Origin: Croceicoccus sp.
Lineage (GTDB): Bacteria > Pseudomonadota > Alphaproteobacteria > Sphingomonadales > Sphingomonadaceae
Direction of reading: 5' to 3'
NCBI GenBank assembly: GCA_002694745.1
Contig: NZMY01000053.1
Location: forward strand, 47,148 to 111,147
DNA length: 64,000 nt
Shown here one piece after another: positions 44,795-54,716 of the stretch. Position numbers and translations under genes: made by a program. The first letter of the stretch is position 1; every line of letters starts with the position of its first letter. The notes under the pieces are model-generated. The model did not search any database. It saw only the letters and a list, made by a program, of their open reading frames with translations, and was not told the DNA's origin.

Positions 44795-45307
44795 ATGAAA
44801 AAGACCATTCTGGCTGCCGGTGCAGCCCTGATCGCGGTCAGCGGCGCGGCCCTTGCGGCCCAGCCTGCCGGTTACGACCGCAATGCCGACATGACGATGG
44901 CCGACGCCAAGGCCCGCGCGGATTCGATGTTCGAGCGGATGGATGTCAACGGCGACGGGAAGATCGACACCGCCGACCGCGAAGAGCGGACGCAGGAACG
45001 TTTCGCCATGCTCGACACCAATAACGACGGTTCGCTGAGCCCCGAGGAATTCGCGGCACGCGGCGACCGCATGGCGCGCGGCGACGGCGAACGGGGCCAT
45101 CGCGGCCATGACAAGCGTGGTGGCGGTATGATGAAGATGGCCGATGCCAATGGCGACGGCGCGATCACCAAGGCCGAGTTCGACGCGATGCATACGCAGC
45201 ATTTCACCATGATGGACGCCGATAACGATGGCACCGTCACTGCCGCGGAACGCAAGGCCGCGCGTGACAAGATGCGCAGCATGCGGGGTGCGGGTGGTGC
45301 TGGCTAA
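44795..45307 (+). CDS. Secreted EF-hand calcium-binding protein
   Basis: A 170-residue exported protein (signal peptide ending ALA/AQ at about residue 22) with four EF-hand loops in two pairs: DVNGDGKIDTAD, DTNNDGSLSPEE, DANGDGAITKAE and DADNDGTVTAAE. A Gly/His/Arg/Lys-rich linker separates the pairs. All calcium-coordinating positions look intact, so it should bind calcium in the periplasm. ATG 44795 follows AGAGG by about 9 bp. The two-component pair begins only 39 bp downstream with no terminator between, suggesting a shared transcript. Confidence 0.92.
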   Translation: MKKTILAAGAALIAVSGAALAAQPAGYDRNADMTMADAKARADSMFERMDVNGDGKIDTADREERTQERFAMLDTNNDGSLSPEEFAARGDRMARGDGERGHRGHDKRGGGMMKMADANGDGAITKAEFDAMHTQHFTMMDADNDGTVTAAERKAARDKMRSMRGAGGAG

Positions 45308-45346
45308 GGCCTGCAGGACCGACCTTAAGACGGGGCGTGGAAGCTG

Positions 45347-46096
45347 ATGGCTTCCGCGCCCCCTTCTGCTGGTTCACTGCCCGACCGCGTCCTGCTGGTC
45401 GATGACGAGAAGGCGCTGCGCGAACCGCTGGCCGCCTATCTGGGCAAGCAGGGTTTCACCGTGCGCGAGGCGGAGAGCGCCGCGCAGGCGCGGTCCATGC
45501 TGCAGGACGAACCTGCCGATCTGGTGCTGCTCGACATCATGATGCCGGGCGAGGACGGGCTGTCTTTGTGCCGCCATCTGGTCGAGACGCGCAGCCTGCC
45601 GGTCATATTGCTGACCGCGCGGGGCGAGGCGACCGACCGGATCGTCGGGCTGGAAATCGGCGCGGACGATTACGTGGTCAAGCCGTTCGAGCCGCGCGAG
45701 CTGGTTGCGCGCATCCGTTCCGTGCTGCGCCGCGCCAGCCGCATGGAAGCCGCGCCGGCGACCGAGCGCGACTATATGTTCGAAGGCTGGCGGCTGGATC
45801 CGCTGAAGCGGCGGCTGACTGATCCCGAAGGCGCGCTTGTCGCCATTTCCTCGGCCGAATTCCGGCTGCTGAAGGCCTTTCTCGACCATCCGCGGCAGGT
45901 GCTGGACCGCGACCGGCTGCTCGACATGGTGCAGGGGCGCGAGGCGCATCTGTTCGACCGCAGCATCGACAATGCGATCAGCCGCCTGCGCCGCAAGGTC
46001 GAGGTCGACCGCGCCGATCCGCAGCTGATCCTGACGGTGCGCGGCGGCGGCTATATGCTGGCCAGCGACGTGACGCGCCACGATTCCGTTACATGA
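45347..46096 (+). CDS. OmpR/PhoB-family response regulator
   Basis: A 249-residue transcription regulator with a receiver domain (residues 14-128; acidic pair DD at 19-20, phospho-acceptor Asp63 in LVLLDIMMPGEDG, Lys in DYVVKPFEP) and a winged-helix DNA-binding domain (about 145-240) ending TVRGGGYML. Its stop overlaps the histidine kinase start by 4 bp (ATGA), making the kinase its cognate partner. Target genes are unknown; the EF-hand gene upstream is a candidate. Confidence 0.95.
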   Translation: MASAPPSAGSLPDRVLLVDDEKALREPLAAYLGKQGFTVREAESAAQARSMLQDEPADLVLLDIMMPGEDGLSLCRHLVETRSLPVILLTARGEATDRIVGLEIGADDYVVKPFEPRELVARIRSVLRRASRMEAAPATERDYMFEGWRLDPLKRRLTDPEGALVAISSAEFRLLKAFLDHPRQVLDRDRLLDMVQGREAHLFDRSIDNAISRLRRKVEVDRADPQLILTVRGGGYMLASDVTRHDSVT

Positions 46097-47562
46097 GGCG
46101 CATGCTGCGCAGCATTGGCCTTCGGCGGGTGCTGCCGACCAGCCTTCAGGGGCAGGTGCTGCTGGCCATTGCGGCGGCGCTGCTGGTGGCGCAGGCCATC
46201 GGCGCGGTGCTGGTCTGGCGCGCGCAGATGGAGCGCGCCGAGGCGGAAACCGCGCATGCGCTGGCGTTCCGGATCGTCGCGGGGCGAGTGGTGTCGGCGG
46301 ATGACGAGCGCCGGTTCGCCCGGCTGCTGCGGCGCGATAGATTCGAGCGGAACCCCGGCGAGCGTCCCGACATGCGCCCGCGCCACATGGGACCGCGGCG
46401 TGGCATGGGTCCGATGCGGCTGGAACGCGTCGACGCGCTCGACCGGTACGAGGGCGACCGGCCCGACAGCGACATGACAAGGCGGCTGCGAGAGATCCTG
46501 CGCGAACAGGGCATGGCGGCACAGCAGCTGGCCGTGTTTTCGCGTAGGCTGGAGGATGACGAGCGCGCTTCGGGCTTTGCGGAGCGGCGGCTGGATAGCG
46601 AAACGCGCCCCTCGCGGGTCATCGTCGCCGCTGTGCGCACGGCCCCCGGCGAAGGCCTGATCCTTGCGCGTGTATTCGAACCGCCACGGCTGCGCGCCTT
46701 GGGCTGGCCGCTGATCGCGCAGACCTTGCTGATCTATCTGGTGCTGGTGGGCGTGGTCGCGCTGGTGCTGCGCCGCATCACCGGGCCGATGCGCGCGCTG
46801 ACGCAGCGCGTGGAGGCGTTTGCCGCCAATCCCGCGCTGCCAGCCGACGGGCAGGTGGCGCCGCAAGGCCCGCTCGACACGCGGCGGCTGATCGCGGCGC
46901 ACAACCGGATGGAAGCGCGGATCGGCGCTTTGCTGGACGAAAAGGACGTGATGCTGGGCGCGATCGGGCACGATCTGAAGACGCCGCTGGCGGCGCTGCG
47001 CGTGCGGATCGAATGCGTCGACGACGATGCCGAGCGCGAGGCGCTGTCCGCCACCATTGCCGACATCACCGCGACGCTGGACGACATCCTCTCGCTTGCC
47101 CGCGTGGGCCGTCCGTCCGATCCGCTGGAAGTGACCGAACTTTCCGCCCTCGTCGCCAGCGTGGTCGAGGAATATGAGGACATGGGCGAGAACGTCGAAC
47201 TGGGCGAGACGAGCCGCATCGTGCTGCCGCTGCGCGCCACGTGGCTGCGGCGGGCGCTGCGCAATCTGGTCGGCAATGCGCTGCGCTATGCGGGCGGGTG
47301 CGAGGTGTGCGTGGAGCGCCGCGGCAACCGGGCCATCGTGCGGGTCGAGGACGAGGGACCGGGCATTCCCGACGCGGACATCGCCTTCATGCTGGAGCCA
47401 TTTCGCAGGGGCGACCCGTCACGCAACCGCGGCACGGGTGGCGCGGGGCTGGGCCTGACGCTCGCCCGCGCGATCGCGGAGCAGCACGGCGGCACACTGA
47501 GCATCACGAACAGGGCTGACGGGAAGAGCGGGATCGTGGCGGAACTGGCGTTGCCTGTTTGA
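46093..47562 (+). CDS. Sensor histidine kinase, partner of the preceding response regulator
   Basis: A 489-residue membrane kinase: TM1 (about residues 20-43), a periplasmic domain (about 44-205) with an unusual Arg/Met/Pro/His-rich stretch around 95-115, TM2 (about 207-227), HAMP, HisKA with His293 in AIGHDLKTPLAALR, and HATPase_c with NLVGNALRYAG, DEGPGIP and GTGGAGLGL. It is complete. The charged periplasmic stretch and the neighbouring calcium-binding protein hint at an ion signal, which is inference. A terminal-inverted-repeat element begins 3 bp after its stop. Confidence 0.95.
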   Translation: MRRMLRSIGLRRVLPTSLQGQVLLAIAAALLVAQAIGAVLVWRAQMERAEAETAHALAFRIVAGRVVSADDERRFARLLRRDRFERNPGERPDMRPRHMGPRRGMGPMRLERVDALDRYEGDRPDSDMTRRLREILREQGMAAQQLAVFSRRLEDDERASGFAERRLDSETRPSRVIVAAVRTAPGEGLILARVFEPPRLRALGWPLIAQTLLIYLVLVGVVALVLRRITGPMRALTQRVEAFAANPALPADGQVAPQGPLDTRRLIAAHNRMEARIGALLDEKDVMLGAIGHDLKTPLAALRVRIECVDDDAEREALSATIADITATLDDILSLARVGRPSDPLEVTELSALVASVVEEYEDMGENVELGETSRIVLPLRATWLRRALRNLVGNALRYAGGCEVCVERRGNRAIVRVEDEGPGIPDADIAFMLEPFRRGDPSRNRGTGGAGLGLTLARAIAEQHGGTLSITNRADGKSGIVAELALPV

Positions 47563-47565
47563 TTG

Positions 47566-47815
47566 GGCCCTCAAACGCCGGGCGCGGCCCATCCGGGCCT
47601 CTTGGCTTCGCGCCAATAAGGCGCGGCGGCCGTTCGGCCTTGCGGGAGTCGCTTCGCGCCCCGTTTCCAGCGCTGAACTGCTACGGCCCTGCGGGAAGCG
47701 ACACCGGCAAGCGCGAACGCGCGCCCGAGCTTATGCGAGGGAATCGAAGCGAAGCTTAGATGGCCGATGGTCGAACCAAGGCGGGCGGATGCCCGCCGCC
47801 CGGCGTCTGAGGGCC
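47566..47815. repeat. 250-bp element with long imperfect terminal inverted repeats
   Basis: Both ends carry near-matching inverted arms: GGCCCTCAAACGCCGGGCG at 47566-47584 and, on the opposite strand from 47815, GGCCCTCAGACGCCGGGCG. Similarity continues inward for about 25 more bases through CATCCG and CTTGG-TTCG blocks. The interior holds further short matches (TGCGGGA-GTCGCTTCGCG and CTGCGGGAAGCG) but no gene. It fills the whole space between the histidine kinase and the HerA-like gene. It resembles a MITE-like or REP-like mobile repeat, or a large RNA hairpin. Confidence 0.7.
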
Positions 47816-47826
47816 GCAAAAACTAA

Positions 47827-49413
47827 CTAACGCATCAACCCGCCGATCAGATTGCGCACGAAGCGCCCCGCGACCGCGCCGCCGAGGCTGGTGGCGATGG
47901 TCCCGGCCGCTGCGGTGGCGGCACTGCGGGTGGCGCTGGCGCTGCTCTTGCGGCCGCGGACCTTGGCGGCGATCACGACGGCGGCGCTGCTGGCGGCGGC
48001 GCCTGCCGCGGCCTTGCCCGCGCGTTCCCACAGGCTGGTGGTCTTGCGCGGACGCGCGGCCACTTTTTCGCGGCCTTTTTCCTCGACTTCCTCTGCCGTG
48101 GCAGCGGCGTCGGCGGCCTTGGCGAGCAGCACTTCCTCGGCGCTTTCGCGGTCGACCGCCGTGTCGTACTTGCCCTCGACCGGGCTGACCGACTGGATGA
48201 TCGCGCGTTCCTTCGCGGTGATCGGGCCGAGGCGTGAGCGCGGCGGCTTGACCAAAGTGCGCTGGACGATGGAAGGCGCGCCGTCCTCCATCAGCGTGGA
48301 CACCAGCGCCTCGCCGGTCTTCAGCTCGGTGATGGCCTGCGCCACGTCGAGGTCGGGATTGATGCGAAACGTCTCCGCCGCCGCCTTGATCGCGCGCTGG
48401 TCGCGCGGAGTGAAGGCGCGCAGGGCATGCTGCACGCGGTTGCCCAGCTGGCCCGCGATTTCCTCGGGGATGTCGATCGGGTTCTGGGTGACGAAATAGA
48501 CGCCCACGCCCTTGGAGCGGATCAGGCGCACGACCTGCTCGATCTTGTCCTCCAGCGCCTTGGGGGCATCCTCGAACAGCAGATGCGCCTCGTCGAAGAA
48601 GAAGACGAGCTTGGGCTTGTCCGGATCGCCGACTTCGGGCAGCGTCTCGAACAGTTCCGACAGCAGCCACAGCAGGAAGGTGGCGTAAAGCTTGGGGCTG
48701 CGCATCAGCCGGTCGGCGGCGAGCACATTGACGGTACCGCGGCCCTGTTCGTCCACGGTGAGGAAATCGTCGATCTCAAGCGCGGGTTCGCCGAAGAACA
48801 TGTCGCCGCCCTGCGTGCGCAGCGACAGCAGGTTGCGCTGGATCGCGCCGACGCTGGCCTTGGTGACATTGCCGTATTTCGTCGACAGTTCGGACGCATT
48901 CTCGGCGCAATGGACCAGCATCGCCTGCAGATCGTCTAGGTCGAGCAGCAGCAGCCCCTGTTCGTCGGCATAATGGAACGCGATATTGAGCACGCCCTCC
49001 TGCGTTTCGTTCAGGTCGAGCAGCCGCGCCAGCAGCAGCGGGCCCATTTCGGAAATGGTGGTGCGGATCGGGTGCCCCTGCTCGCCGAACAGGTCCCAGA
49101 ATACCGCCGGATTGTCGGAATAGGCATAATCGTCCATGCCCAGTTCCTTCGCGCGGCCTTCCAGCGAAGCGGCGTGTTTGAAGGTTGCGGAGCCCGGCAT
49201 GGCGATGCCCGACAGATCGCCCTTCACGTCGGCGACGAACACCGGCACGCCGCGCGCCGAAAAGCTCTCGGCCAAACCTTGCAACGTCACCGTCTTGCCG
49301 GTCCCGGTCGCGCCCGCGATCAGCCCGTGGCGATTGGCACGCTTCAGGTTCAGCCATTGTTTTTCGCCATTGGCGCCGAGGCCGATGAAGATGCTGTCCG
49401 AACTGTCCGCCAT
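47827..49413 (-). CDS. HerA-like ATPase, DUF853 (YjgR) family
   Basis: A 528-residue ATPase of the HerA/FtsK superfamily. Walker A GATGTGKT is at residues 34-41, Walker B is [13 protein letters not shown] (about residue 272), followed by sensor motif YFVTQNP and the arginine-rich [19 protein letters not shown]. The last 100 residues are Ala/Ser/Arg-rich with two hydrophobic stretches, possibly for membrane association. The role is unknown; relatives are predicted DNA-processing or membrane-linked ATPases. No NurA-type nuclease is adjacent. Confidence 0.9.
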   Translation of the reverse strand: MADSSDSIFIGLGANGEKQWLNLKRANRHGLIAGATGTGKTVTLQGLAESFSARGVPVFVADVKGDLSGIAMPGSATFKHAASLEGRAKELGMDDYAYSDNPAVFWDLFGEQGHPIRTTISEMGPLLLARLLDLNETQEGVLNIAFHYADEQGLLLLDLDDLQAMLVHCAENASELSTKYGNVTKASVGAIQRNLLSLRTQGGDMFFGEPALEIDDFLTVDEQGRGTVNVLAADRLMRSPKLYATFLLWLLSELFETLPEVGDPDKPKLVFFFDEAHLLFEDAPKALEDKIEQVVRLIRSKGVGVYFVTQNPIDIPEEIAGQLGNRVQHALRAFTPRDQRAIKAAAETFRINPDLDVAQAITELKTGEALVSTLMEDGAPSIVQRTLVKPPRSRLGPITAKERAIIQSVSPVEGKYDTAVDRESAEEVLLAKAADAAATAEEVEEKGREKVAARPRKTTSLWERAGKAAAGAAASSAAVVIAAKVRGRKSSASATRSAATAAAGTIATSLGGAVAGRFVRNLIGGLMR

Positions 49414-49607
49414 GTCGTGCCCCGCCTGTTCCGATCCGGCCCCTGCCGGTACGCCATGATGCTTGCCGCGACTGGCGGCATGCGGTCAAGCGGGCAGCTT
49501 CCCCGCAACCGCGCCTATTGGAAAAGGTGCAGGGGCGATTAACTTATGCCATGCAAAGGGATGCGGGCCTCGACCACAAGAACCGCGCCCGCCATCTGGA
49601 GGATTGC

Positions 49608-50924
49608 TTGAACCCCGTGCCCGAACCGAAACCGCCTTCGCGCGGCAAGCGCCGCCGCCTGCTGTCCGCGCTGCTGGTGCTCAGCGCGGTGGCGCTGGGC
49701 ATCTTGTTTTCGGTGCTGCTGGTGTGGTCCACCATTTCGAAGGAGCGGACCGAGCGGCTGCAGACCGCGCGCTATGCCGAGGTCGTGTCGGCGCTGCGCG
49801 ACATCAACCGGGCCGCGCTGAATGCGGAGACGGGGCAGCGCGGCTATTTCATCACGCTCGACCGGCGGTACCGCGCGTCCTACGAATTCGGGCGCGACCT
49901 GTATCCGCGCGCGATAGAGCGGCTCAAGACCCTGTCGCGCAGCAGCGAGGATGCGCGGATCGAGCGGCTGGTCGCCGAGGTCGAGGACGCAGGCGATGCC
50001 AAGATCGAGGAACTGGCGCAGACGGTCGAGCTGATCGAGGCGGGCGAGATCGTTGCCGCGCAGCAGCGTATCCTGAGCAATGAGGGGCGGCTCTACATGG
50101 AGCGGCTGAACGATGCGCTGACGCGCCTGGAAGCGGTGGAGCGCGGCCTCCAGTCCAATGCATCGCAGCAGGCGTTCCGCTCCGAACGCCAAGTGCTGCC
50201 CTTGCTGGTGGTGACGCTGGTATTGATGGCGGCGGGGCTGGGTTTCGGCATCGTGCTGGCGATGCGGGCGTCGCGGGCCGAGGCGCTGGCGGGACGCGCG
50301 CAGGAACTGGAGGAAGCGCGCGACCGGGCGGACCTGCTGGCGCGCGAGTTGAACCACCGCGTGAAGAACCTGTTCGCGGTGATCCTGGCCATCGTGCGCA
50401 TGAGCGGGCGGGGACAGCCCGAGGCCGCGCCCGTGGTCGACAATATCGCGGCGCGCATCCACGCCTTGCTGGAGGCGCATAATGTGACGCAGGGCCCCGA
50501 CGGCGGCGCGGGCGAGGGCGAGGCGCGCATGGCGGTGCTGGTCGACAAGGTGCTGGCCCCCTATCGTAGCGAGGGCAACAAGGCCGAGATCGGCGGCGAC
50601 GAGGTGTCGCTGACCGCCAAGCAGGCGACCCCCGTGGGGCTGGTGCTGCACGAGCTGGCGACCAATGCGGTCAAATACGGTGCCTGGTCCGGCGAGCGGG
50701 ATTCCGCCGACAAGGGTCATATCACCATCGACTGGAAACGGTCGGAGGGCGGCATCGTGCTGTGCTGGACCGAAACCGGCGCTTCCATCGCGGTGCCCGA
50801 CGGGCGCGAGGGTTTCGGATCAATGCTGATGCGCAGCGCCGCGCGGCAGCTGGACGGCGAGATCGAGCGCCGCTTCGAACCGGGCCGCATGGTGGTCGAG
50901 ATGCATATCCCCGAGCGGGACTGA
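49608..50924 (+). CDS. CHASE3-domain HWE-family histidine kinase
   Basis: A 438-residue membrane kinase: TM1 (about 20-42), periplasmic CHASE3 domain (about 45-190, with ALNAETGQRGYFIT), TM2 (about 195-220), a short coiled coil, then an HWE/HisKA_2 kinase core with phospho-acceptor His250 in ELNHRVKNLFAVI and N-box LHELATNAVKYGA. I use TTG 49608 because GGAGGA lies 4 bp upstream; ATG 49518 and 49551 lack such a site. HWE kinases of sphingomonads often feed the PhyR general stress pathway, but no phyR or response regulator is adjacent. Confidence 0.88.
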   Translation: MNPVPEPKPPSRGKRRRLLSALLVLSAVALGILFSVLLVWSTISKERTERLQTARYAEVVSALRDINRAALNAETGQRGYFITLDRRYRASYEFGRDLYPRAIERLKTLSRSSEDARIERLVAEVEDAGDAKIEELAQTVELIEAGEIVAAQQRILSNEGRLYMERLNDALTRLEAVERGLQSNASQQAFRSERQVLPLLVVTLVLMAAGLGFGIVLAMRASRAEALAGRAQELEEARDRADLLARELNHRVKNLFAVILAIVRMSGRGQPEAAPVVDNIAARIHALLEAHNVTQGPDGGAGEGEARMAVLVDKVLAPYRSEGNKAEIGGDEVSLTAKQATPVGLVLHELATNAVKYGAWSGERDSADKGHITIDWKRSEGGIVLCWTETGASIAVPDGREGFGSMLMRSAARQLDGEIERRFEPGRMVVEMHIPERD

Positions 50925-50999
50925 AGCGCGACCGAAGCGCCGCTGGCCCAACTTTCGGCCGATGTTGCATTGCAGCATGACTGGGGCTAGCTTGGGGCC

Positions 51000-52133
51000 A
51001 TGAACCTCGATCAATTGCGTAGCTGGATCCGGGATCAGGTCGGCAGCAATGGCGCGACCGAATGGATCATTGCCCTTGGCGGTGCGGCGCTGGCCGTGCT
51101 GGTGGCGCTGGTGGTGCACCGCGTGGTGTTTCACGTTCTCCTGCGCTTTGCCAATGCCAGCGATCTTGAGGCGGACAACATCGTCCTGCGCCGGATCGCG
51201 CGGCCCACGCGCTATGCGCTGGTCGCGCTGGCGCTGGTGCTGGTTGCGCGCGAATTGCCCGCGCTTGAGCATATCTGGGAGCGGCTGGCGGGCTTCGTGA
51301 TGCCCGCGCTGATCGGCTGGATCGCGATCACCCTGTTCCATGCGCTGATCAAGACGATGATCCTGCGCGCCGATGTCTCGGTCGAGGATAATCTGAGCGC
51401 GCGGCGCAAGCGGACGCGGCTGGTGATCTTCTCGCGCATCGGCACATTCATCATCGTGTTCATCGTGATCGCGATGATGCTGCTGTCGATCCCCGGCGTG
51501 CGCGACATCGGGATCACGCTGATGGCTTCGGCGGGGCTTGCGGGTCTTGCGGTGGGCGCTGCGGCGCAGCCTGCGCTGAAATCGCTGATCGGCGGTTTCC
51601 AGCTGGCGCTGACCGAGCCGATCAGCATCGGCGATGCCGTCATCATCGGCGGCGAATGGGGCTGGATCGAGGAAATCCGCATGACCTATGTGGTCGTGAA
51701 GGTGTGGGACGAGCGGCGGCTGGTCGTGCCGACGTCCAAGTTCCTTGATGAGATCTTCCAGAACTGGACCAAGAAGACGGCCCAGTTGATGGGTACGGTG
51801 ATGCTCTATGTCGATCCGCATACCAAGCTGGACCCGATCCGCGCCAAGTTCATGGAGATTGTCGAGAGCAACCGCCGCTGGGACAAGCGGGTGAAGCACA
51901 TGCAGGTGACCGAGCTGACCCGCGATGCGATCGAGGTGCGCTTTCTGATGACGGCCAAGGATTCGCCCACATTGTTCGACCTGCGCTGCGACGTGCGCGA
52001 GGCGCTGATCCAGTGGCTGGCCGAGGAAATGCCCGAGGCGATCGTGCGCCAGCGCATCGCGTCGCCCGAACCGCTGCGGGTGGAAAGCAGCGGGGCCGAG
52101 GTCGGCAGTCCCGGCGGTCAGGCGATGGGCTAA
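51000..52133 (+). CDS. MscS-family mechanosensitive channel
   Basis: A 377-residue membrane protein with several helices in the first 190 residues. The pore-lining helix is ASAGLAGLAVGAAAQPALKSLIGGFQLAL, with the Gly/Ala pattern of MscS TM3. The cytoplasmic beta and alpha/beta domain follows, with the EISIGDAV-like EPISIGDAVIIGGEWGWIEEI sequence. It should release solutes upon hypo-osmotic shock. The C-terminal 25 residues are Ser/Gly-rich. Confidence 0.93.
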   Translation: MNLDQLRSWIRDQVGSNGATEWIIALGGAALAVLVALVVHRVVFHVLLRFANASDLEADNIVLRRIARPTRYALVALALVLVARELPALEHIWERLAGFVMPALIGWIAITLFHALIKTMILRADVSVEDNLSARRKRTRLVIFSRIGTFIIVFIVIAMMLLSIPGVRDIGITLMASAGLAGLAVGAAAQPALKSLIGGFQLALTEPISIGDAVIIGGEWGWIEEIRMTYVVVKVWDERRLVVPTSKFLDEIFQNWTKKTAQLMGTVMLYVDPHTKLDPIRAKFMEIVESNRRWDKRVKHMQVTELTRDAIEVRFLMTAKDSPTLFDLRCDVREALIQWLAEEMPEAIVRQRIASPEPLRVESSGAEVGSPGGQAMG

Positions 52134-52147
52134 GGCGTCAGGGGAAA

Positions 52148-52173
52148 GGGCGGCAGGATAGTCCCCGCCGCCC
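52148..52173 (-). terminator. Possible weak terminator of the Cdc48-type gene
   Basis: An inverted repeat GGGCGGC/GCCGCCC (52148-52154, 52167-52173) with a 12-base loop, followed on the minus strand by TTTCCCC. The stem is short and the T-run poor, so termination efficiency is uncertain. Confidence 0.45.
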
Positions 52174-52180
52174 GTTCAGG

Positions 52181-54496
52181 TCAGCCTTCGTCTTCGTGCT
52201 TGCTGTCGCGTTTGGGCGTCAGCATGCCCGGCGCGATGAAGCCGATGGGATTGGTCTCCGCCGCGCGCCGCTTCAGCTCGCCGCGCATGTCTGCATATTC
52301 CTTTTCCATCTTGGCGGTGACGGTCGCGCGCGAATCCTCCAGCGCATCGGCGAAATCGGCCGCGCTGACGGCGGTCACGTTCGAGCCCTGACGCCGGATG
52401 GCGTTGAGGCCCGCGCGGCGCACCACGTCTTCCAGATCCGCGCCGGTGAAACGCTCGGTCTTGCCGGCGATGTCGGCCAGCTCCACGTCGCTGCCCAGCG
52501 GCATCTTCGAGGTGTGGATCTTGAGGATGTGCAGGCGGCCCGGCTCGTCCGGTGCGCCGACATAGACCAGCTCGTCAAAGCGGCCGGGGCGCAGCAGCGC
52601 GGGATCGACCAGAGTGGGGCGATTGGTCGCGCCGATCACCACGGTCGATTGCAGCTCCTCCAGCCCGTCCATTTCGGCGAGGATGGTGTTGACGACGCGC
52701 GCCGTCACCTGCGGTTCGCCCCCGCCGCTGCCGCGCGCGGGGACAAGGCTGTCGATCTCGTCGATGAAGATCACACAGGGCGCGACCTGACGTGCGCGGG
52801 CGAACAGCTTTGAGATCTGCTGCTCGCTCTCGCCATACCATTTGGACAGCAGGTCGGACGATTTCATCGAGATGAAATTCGCTTCCGCCTCCTTGGCGAC
52901 GGCCTTGGCCAGCAGCGTCTTGCCGGTGCCGGGCGGGCCATAGAGGAGGAAGCCCTTGGCCGGACGAATGCCCAGACGCTTGAACGCCTCGGGGTTCTTC
53001 AATGGCAGCTCGACGCCTTCGCGCAGCATCTCGACCGCCTCGTCCAGACCGCCGAGGTCGGACCAGCCGACGGTGGGGGCCTGCACCATGACTTCGCGCA
53101 TGGCGGAAGGCTGAATGCCCTTGAGCGCATCGGTGAAGTCGCGGCGCGTGACCGACAGATCGTCGAGAACTTCGGGCGGGATGGTGCGCGCGTCGAGGTC
53201 GAGCCGTGGCATCAGCTTGCGCACCGCCTCGATCGCGGCCTCGCGGCAGAGCGCGGCGAGGTCGGCGCCGACGAAGCCATGCGTGGTGCGCGACAGTTCC
53301 TTGAGGTCGACATCCTCGTCCAGCGGCATGCCGCGGGTGTGGATGGCCAGGATCTCGCGCCGGCCGTTCTCGTCCGGCACGCCGACGATGATCTCGCGGT
53401 CGAAGCGGCCGGGACGGCGCAGCGCCTCGTCAATCGCGTCGGGGCGGTTGGTGGCGGCGATCACGACAAGGTTGGAGCGCGCGTGCAGCCCGTCCATCAG
53501 CGTGAGCAGCTGCGCGACGAGGCGCTTCTCCGCCTCGCCCTGCACGTTCTGGCGCTTGGGCGCGATCGAATCGATCTCGTCGATGAAGACGATCGCGGGA
53601 GAGGCCTTTTCGGCTTCCTCGAACACCTCGCGCAGGCGCTTTTCCGATTCGCCATAGGCGCTGCCCATGATCTCGGGTCCGTTGATCAGGAAGAAATTGG
53701 CATCCGATTCGTTCGCCACCGCCTGCGCCAGCCGCGTCTTGCCGGTGCCCGGCGGGCCATGCAGCAGCACGCCCTTGGGCGGATCGACGCCGAGGCGGGT
53801 GAAGAGTTCGGGATAGCGCAGCGGCAGTTCGACCATCTCGCGCAATTGCTTGATGGTTTCTTCCATGCCGCCGACATCGTCGTAATTGACCGAGGCGCGC
53901 GCATCGCGCGGTTCCTCGAACTCGGCCTTCAGCTCGACCTCGGTATTCTCGTCGATATGGACAAAGCCCTTGGGGCTGGTCGACACAACCGAGAGGCGGA
54001 TCTGGGTAAGCGCGAAGGCGGGCGCGTTGAACATGCGCGCCACCTCGGGCGGCATGTCCTGCACGCGCTGCTGGCCGCGAGTCGCGACGAGGTCGCCCTG
54101 TGTCAGCGGGCGGCCGAAGAAATTGCGCTTCAAGGCCTGCGGCGGGCCTTGAAGCCGCATCTCGCGCTGGGCGGGGGCGAAGACGACGCGTGTGGCGGGG
54201 CGCGTCTCGGCCTTGCGGACGATGACATGCTCGCCCGATCCCACCTCGGCATTGCCGCGTTCGAGGCCGTCGAGCCGGATGACATCCAGCCCCTCGTCCT
54301 CGGCATAGGGCAGCAGCGCGCGGGCGGGCGTGGTGCGCTTGCCCTCGATCTCGATGATGTCGCCTTCGGTAATGCCCAGCTTGCCCATCGCTTCGCGCGG
54401 GATGCGGGCGATGCCGTGGCCCGATTCCTCCTGACGGGCCGCCGCCACCTGCAATTTCACTTCGCGCGCATTCAGCGCCGTATCCGCATCCGCCAT
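52181..54496 (-). CDS. Cdc48/VAT-type AAA+ ATPase
   Basis: A 771-residue bacterial homologue of archaeal VAT and eukaryotic p97. The N-terminal double-psi barrel domain (about residues 10-190) includes [23 protein letters not shown]. Two complete AAA modules follow: D1 with Walker A Lys253 and [11 protein letters not shown]2 with Walker A Lys526 and [10 protein letters not shown]. Both keep their arginine fingers ([18 protein letters not shown]). It should unfold or segregate protein substrates as a hexamer. The C-terminus has an acidic, charged end (KHEDEG) rather than the p97 tail. Confidence 0.94.
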   Translation of the reverse strand: MADADTALNAREVKLQVAAARQEESGHGIARIPREAMGKLGITEGDIIEIEGKRTTPARALLPYAEDEGLDVIRLDGLERGNAEVGSGEHVIVRKAETRPATRVVFAPAQREMRLQGPPQALKRNFFGRPLTQGDLVATRGQQRVQDMPPEVARMFNAPAFALTQIRLSVVSTSPKGFVHIDENTEVELKAEFEEPRDARASVNYDDVGGMEETIKQLREMVELPLRYPELFTRLGVDPPKGVLLHGPPGTGKTRLAQAVANESDANFFLINGPEIMGSAYGESEKRLREVFEEAEKASPAIVFIDEIDSIAPKRQNVQGEAEKRLVAQLLTLMDGLHARSNLVVIAATNRPDAIDEALRRPGRFDREIIVGVPDENGRREILAIHTRGMPLDEDVDLKELSRTTHGFVGADLAALCREAAIEAVRKLMPRLDLDARTIPPEVLDDLSVTRRDFTDALKGIQPSAMREVMVQAPTVGWSDLGGLDEAVEMLREGVELPLKNPEAFKRLGIRPAKGFLLYGPPGTGKTLLAKAVAKEAEANFISMKSSDLLSKWYGESEQQISKLFARARQVAPCVIFIDEIDSLVPARGSGGGEPQVTARVVNTILAEMDGLEELQSTVVIGATNRPTLVDPALLRPGRFDELVYVGAPDEPGRLHILKIHTSKMPLGSDVELADIAGKTERFTGADLEDVVRRAGLNAIRRQGSNVTAVSAADFADALEDSRATVTAKMEKEYADMRGELKRRAAETNPIGFIAPGMLTPKRDSKHEDEG

Positions 54497-54661
54497 CGAG
54501 GATTCCTCAGTTCAGCCGTTCGCTTGTCATGTCGCCCGGAGCGCGGGGCGTCCGGAAAGGCCGACATGGGGACTGGCCGGGCGAGTTGCAAAGGGTTCGC
54601 GCGCGAAAGAATGGTCAGCGTCCGTGCCGGCCGGACGCGGCGGCGGGCAGGGGGCGCGGAA

Positions 54662-54694
54662 CAAAAAAAAGGCCCGACCGTTGCCGGCCGGGCC
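54662..54694 (-). terminator. Rho-independent terminator with eight T on the minus strand
   Basis: Stem GGCCCGaCCG/CGGcCGGGCC (54671-54680, 54685-54694) with one internal mismatch and a TTGC loop. On the minus strand it is followed by a run of eight T (54670 down to 54663). It lies upstream of the Cdc48-type gene, so it must end a transcript coming from the small gene at 54717-54842 or from the lipoprotein at 54900. The segment 54497-54661 holds no gene I can support. Confidence 0.85.
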
Positions 54695-54716
54695 TGAAAG
54701 TTTTGGGAGAGGATGC

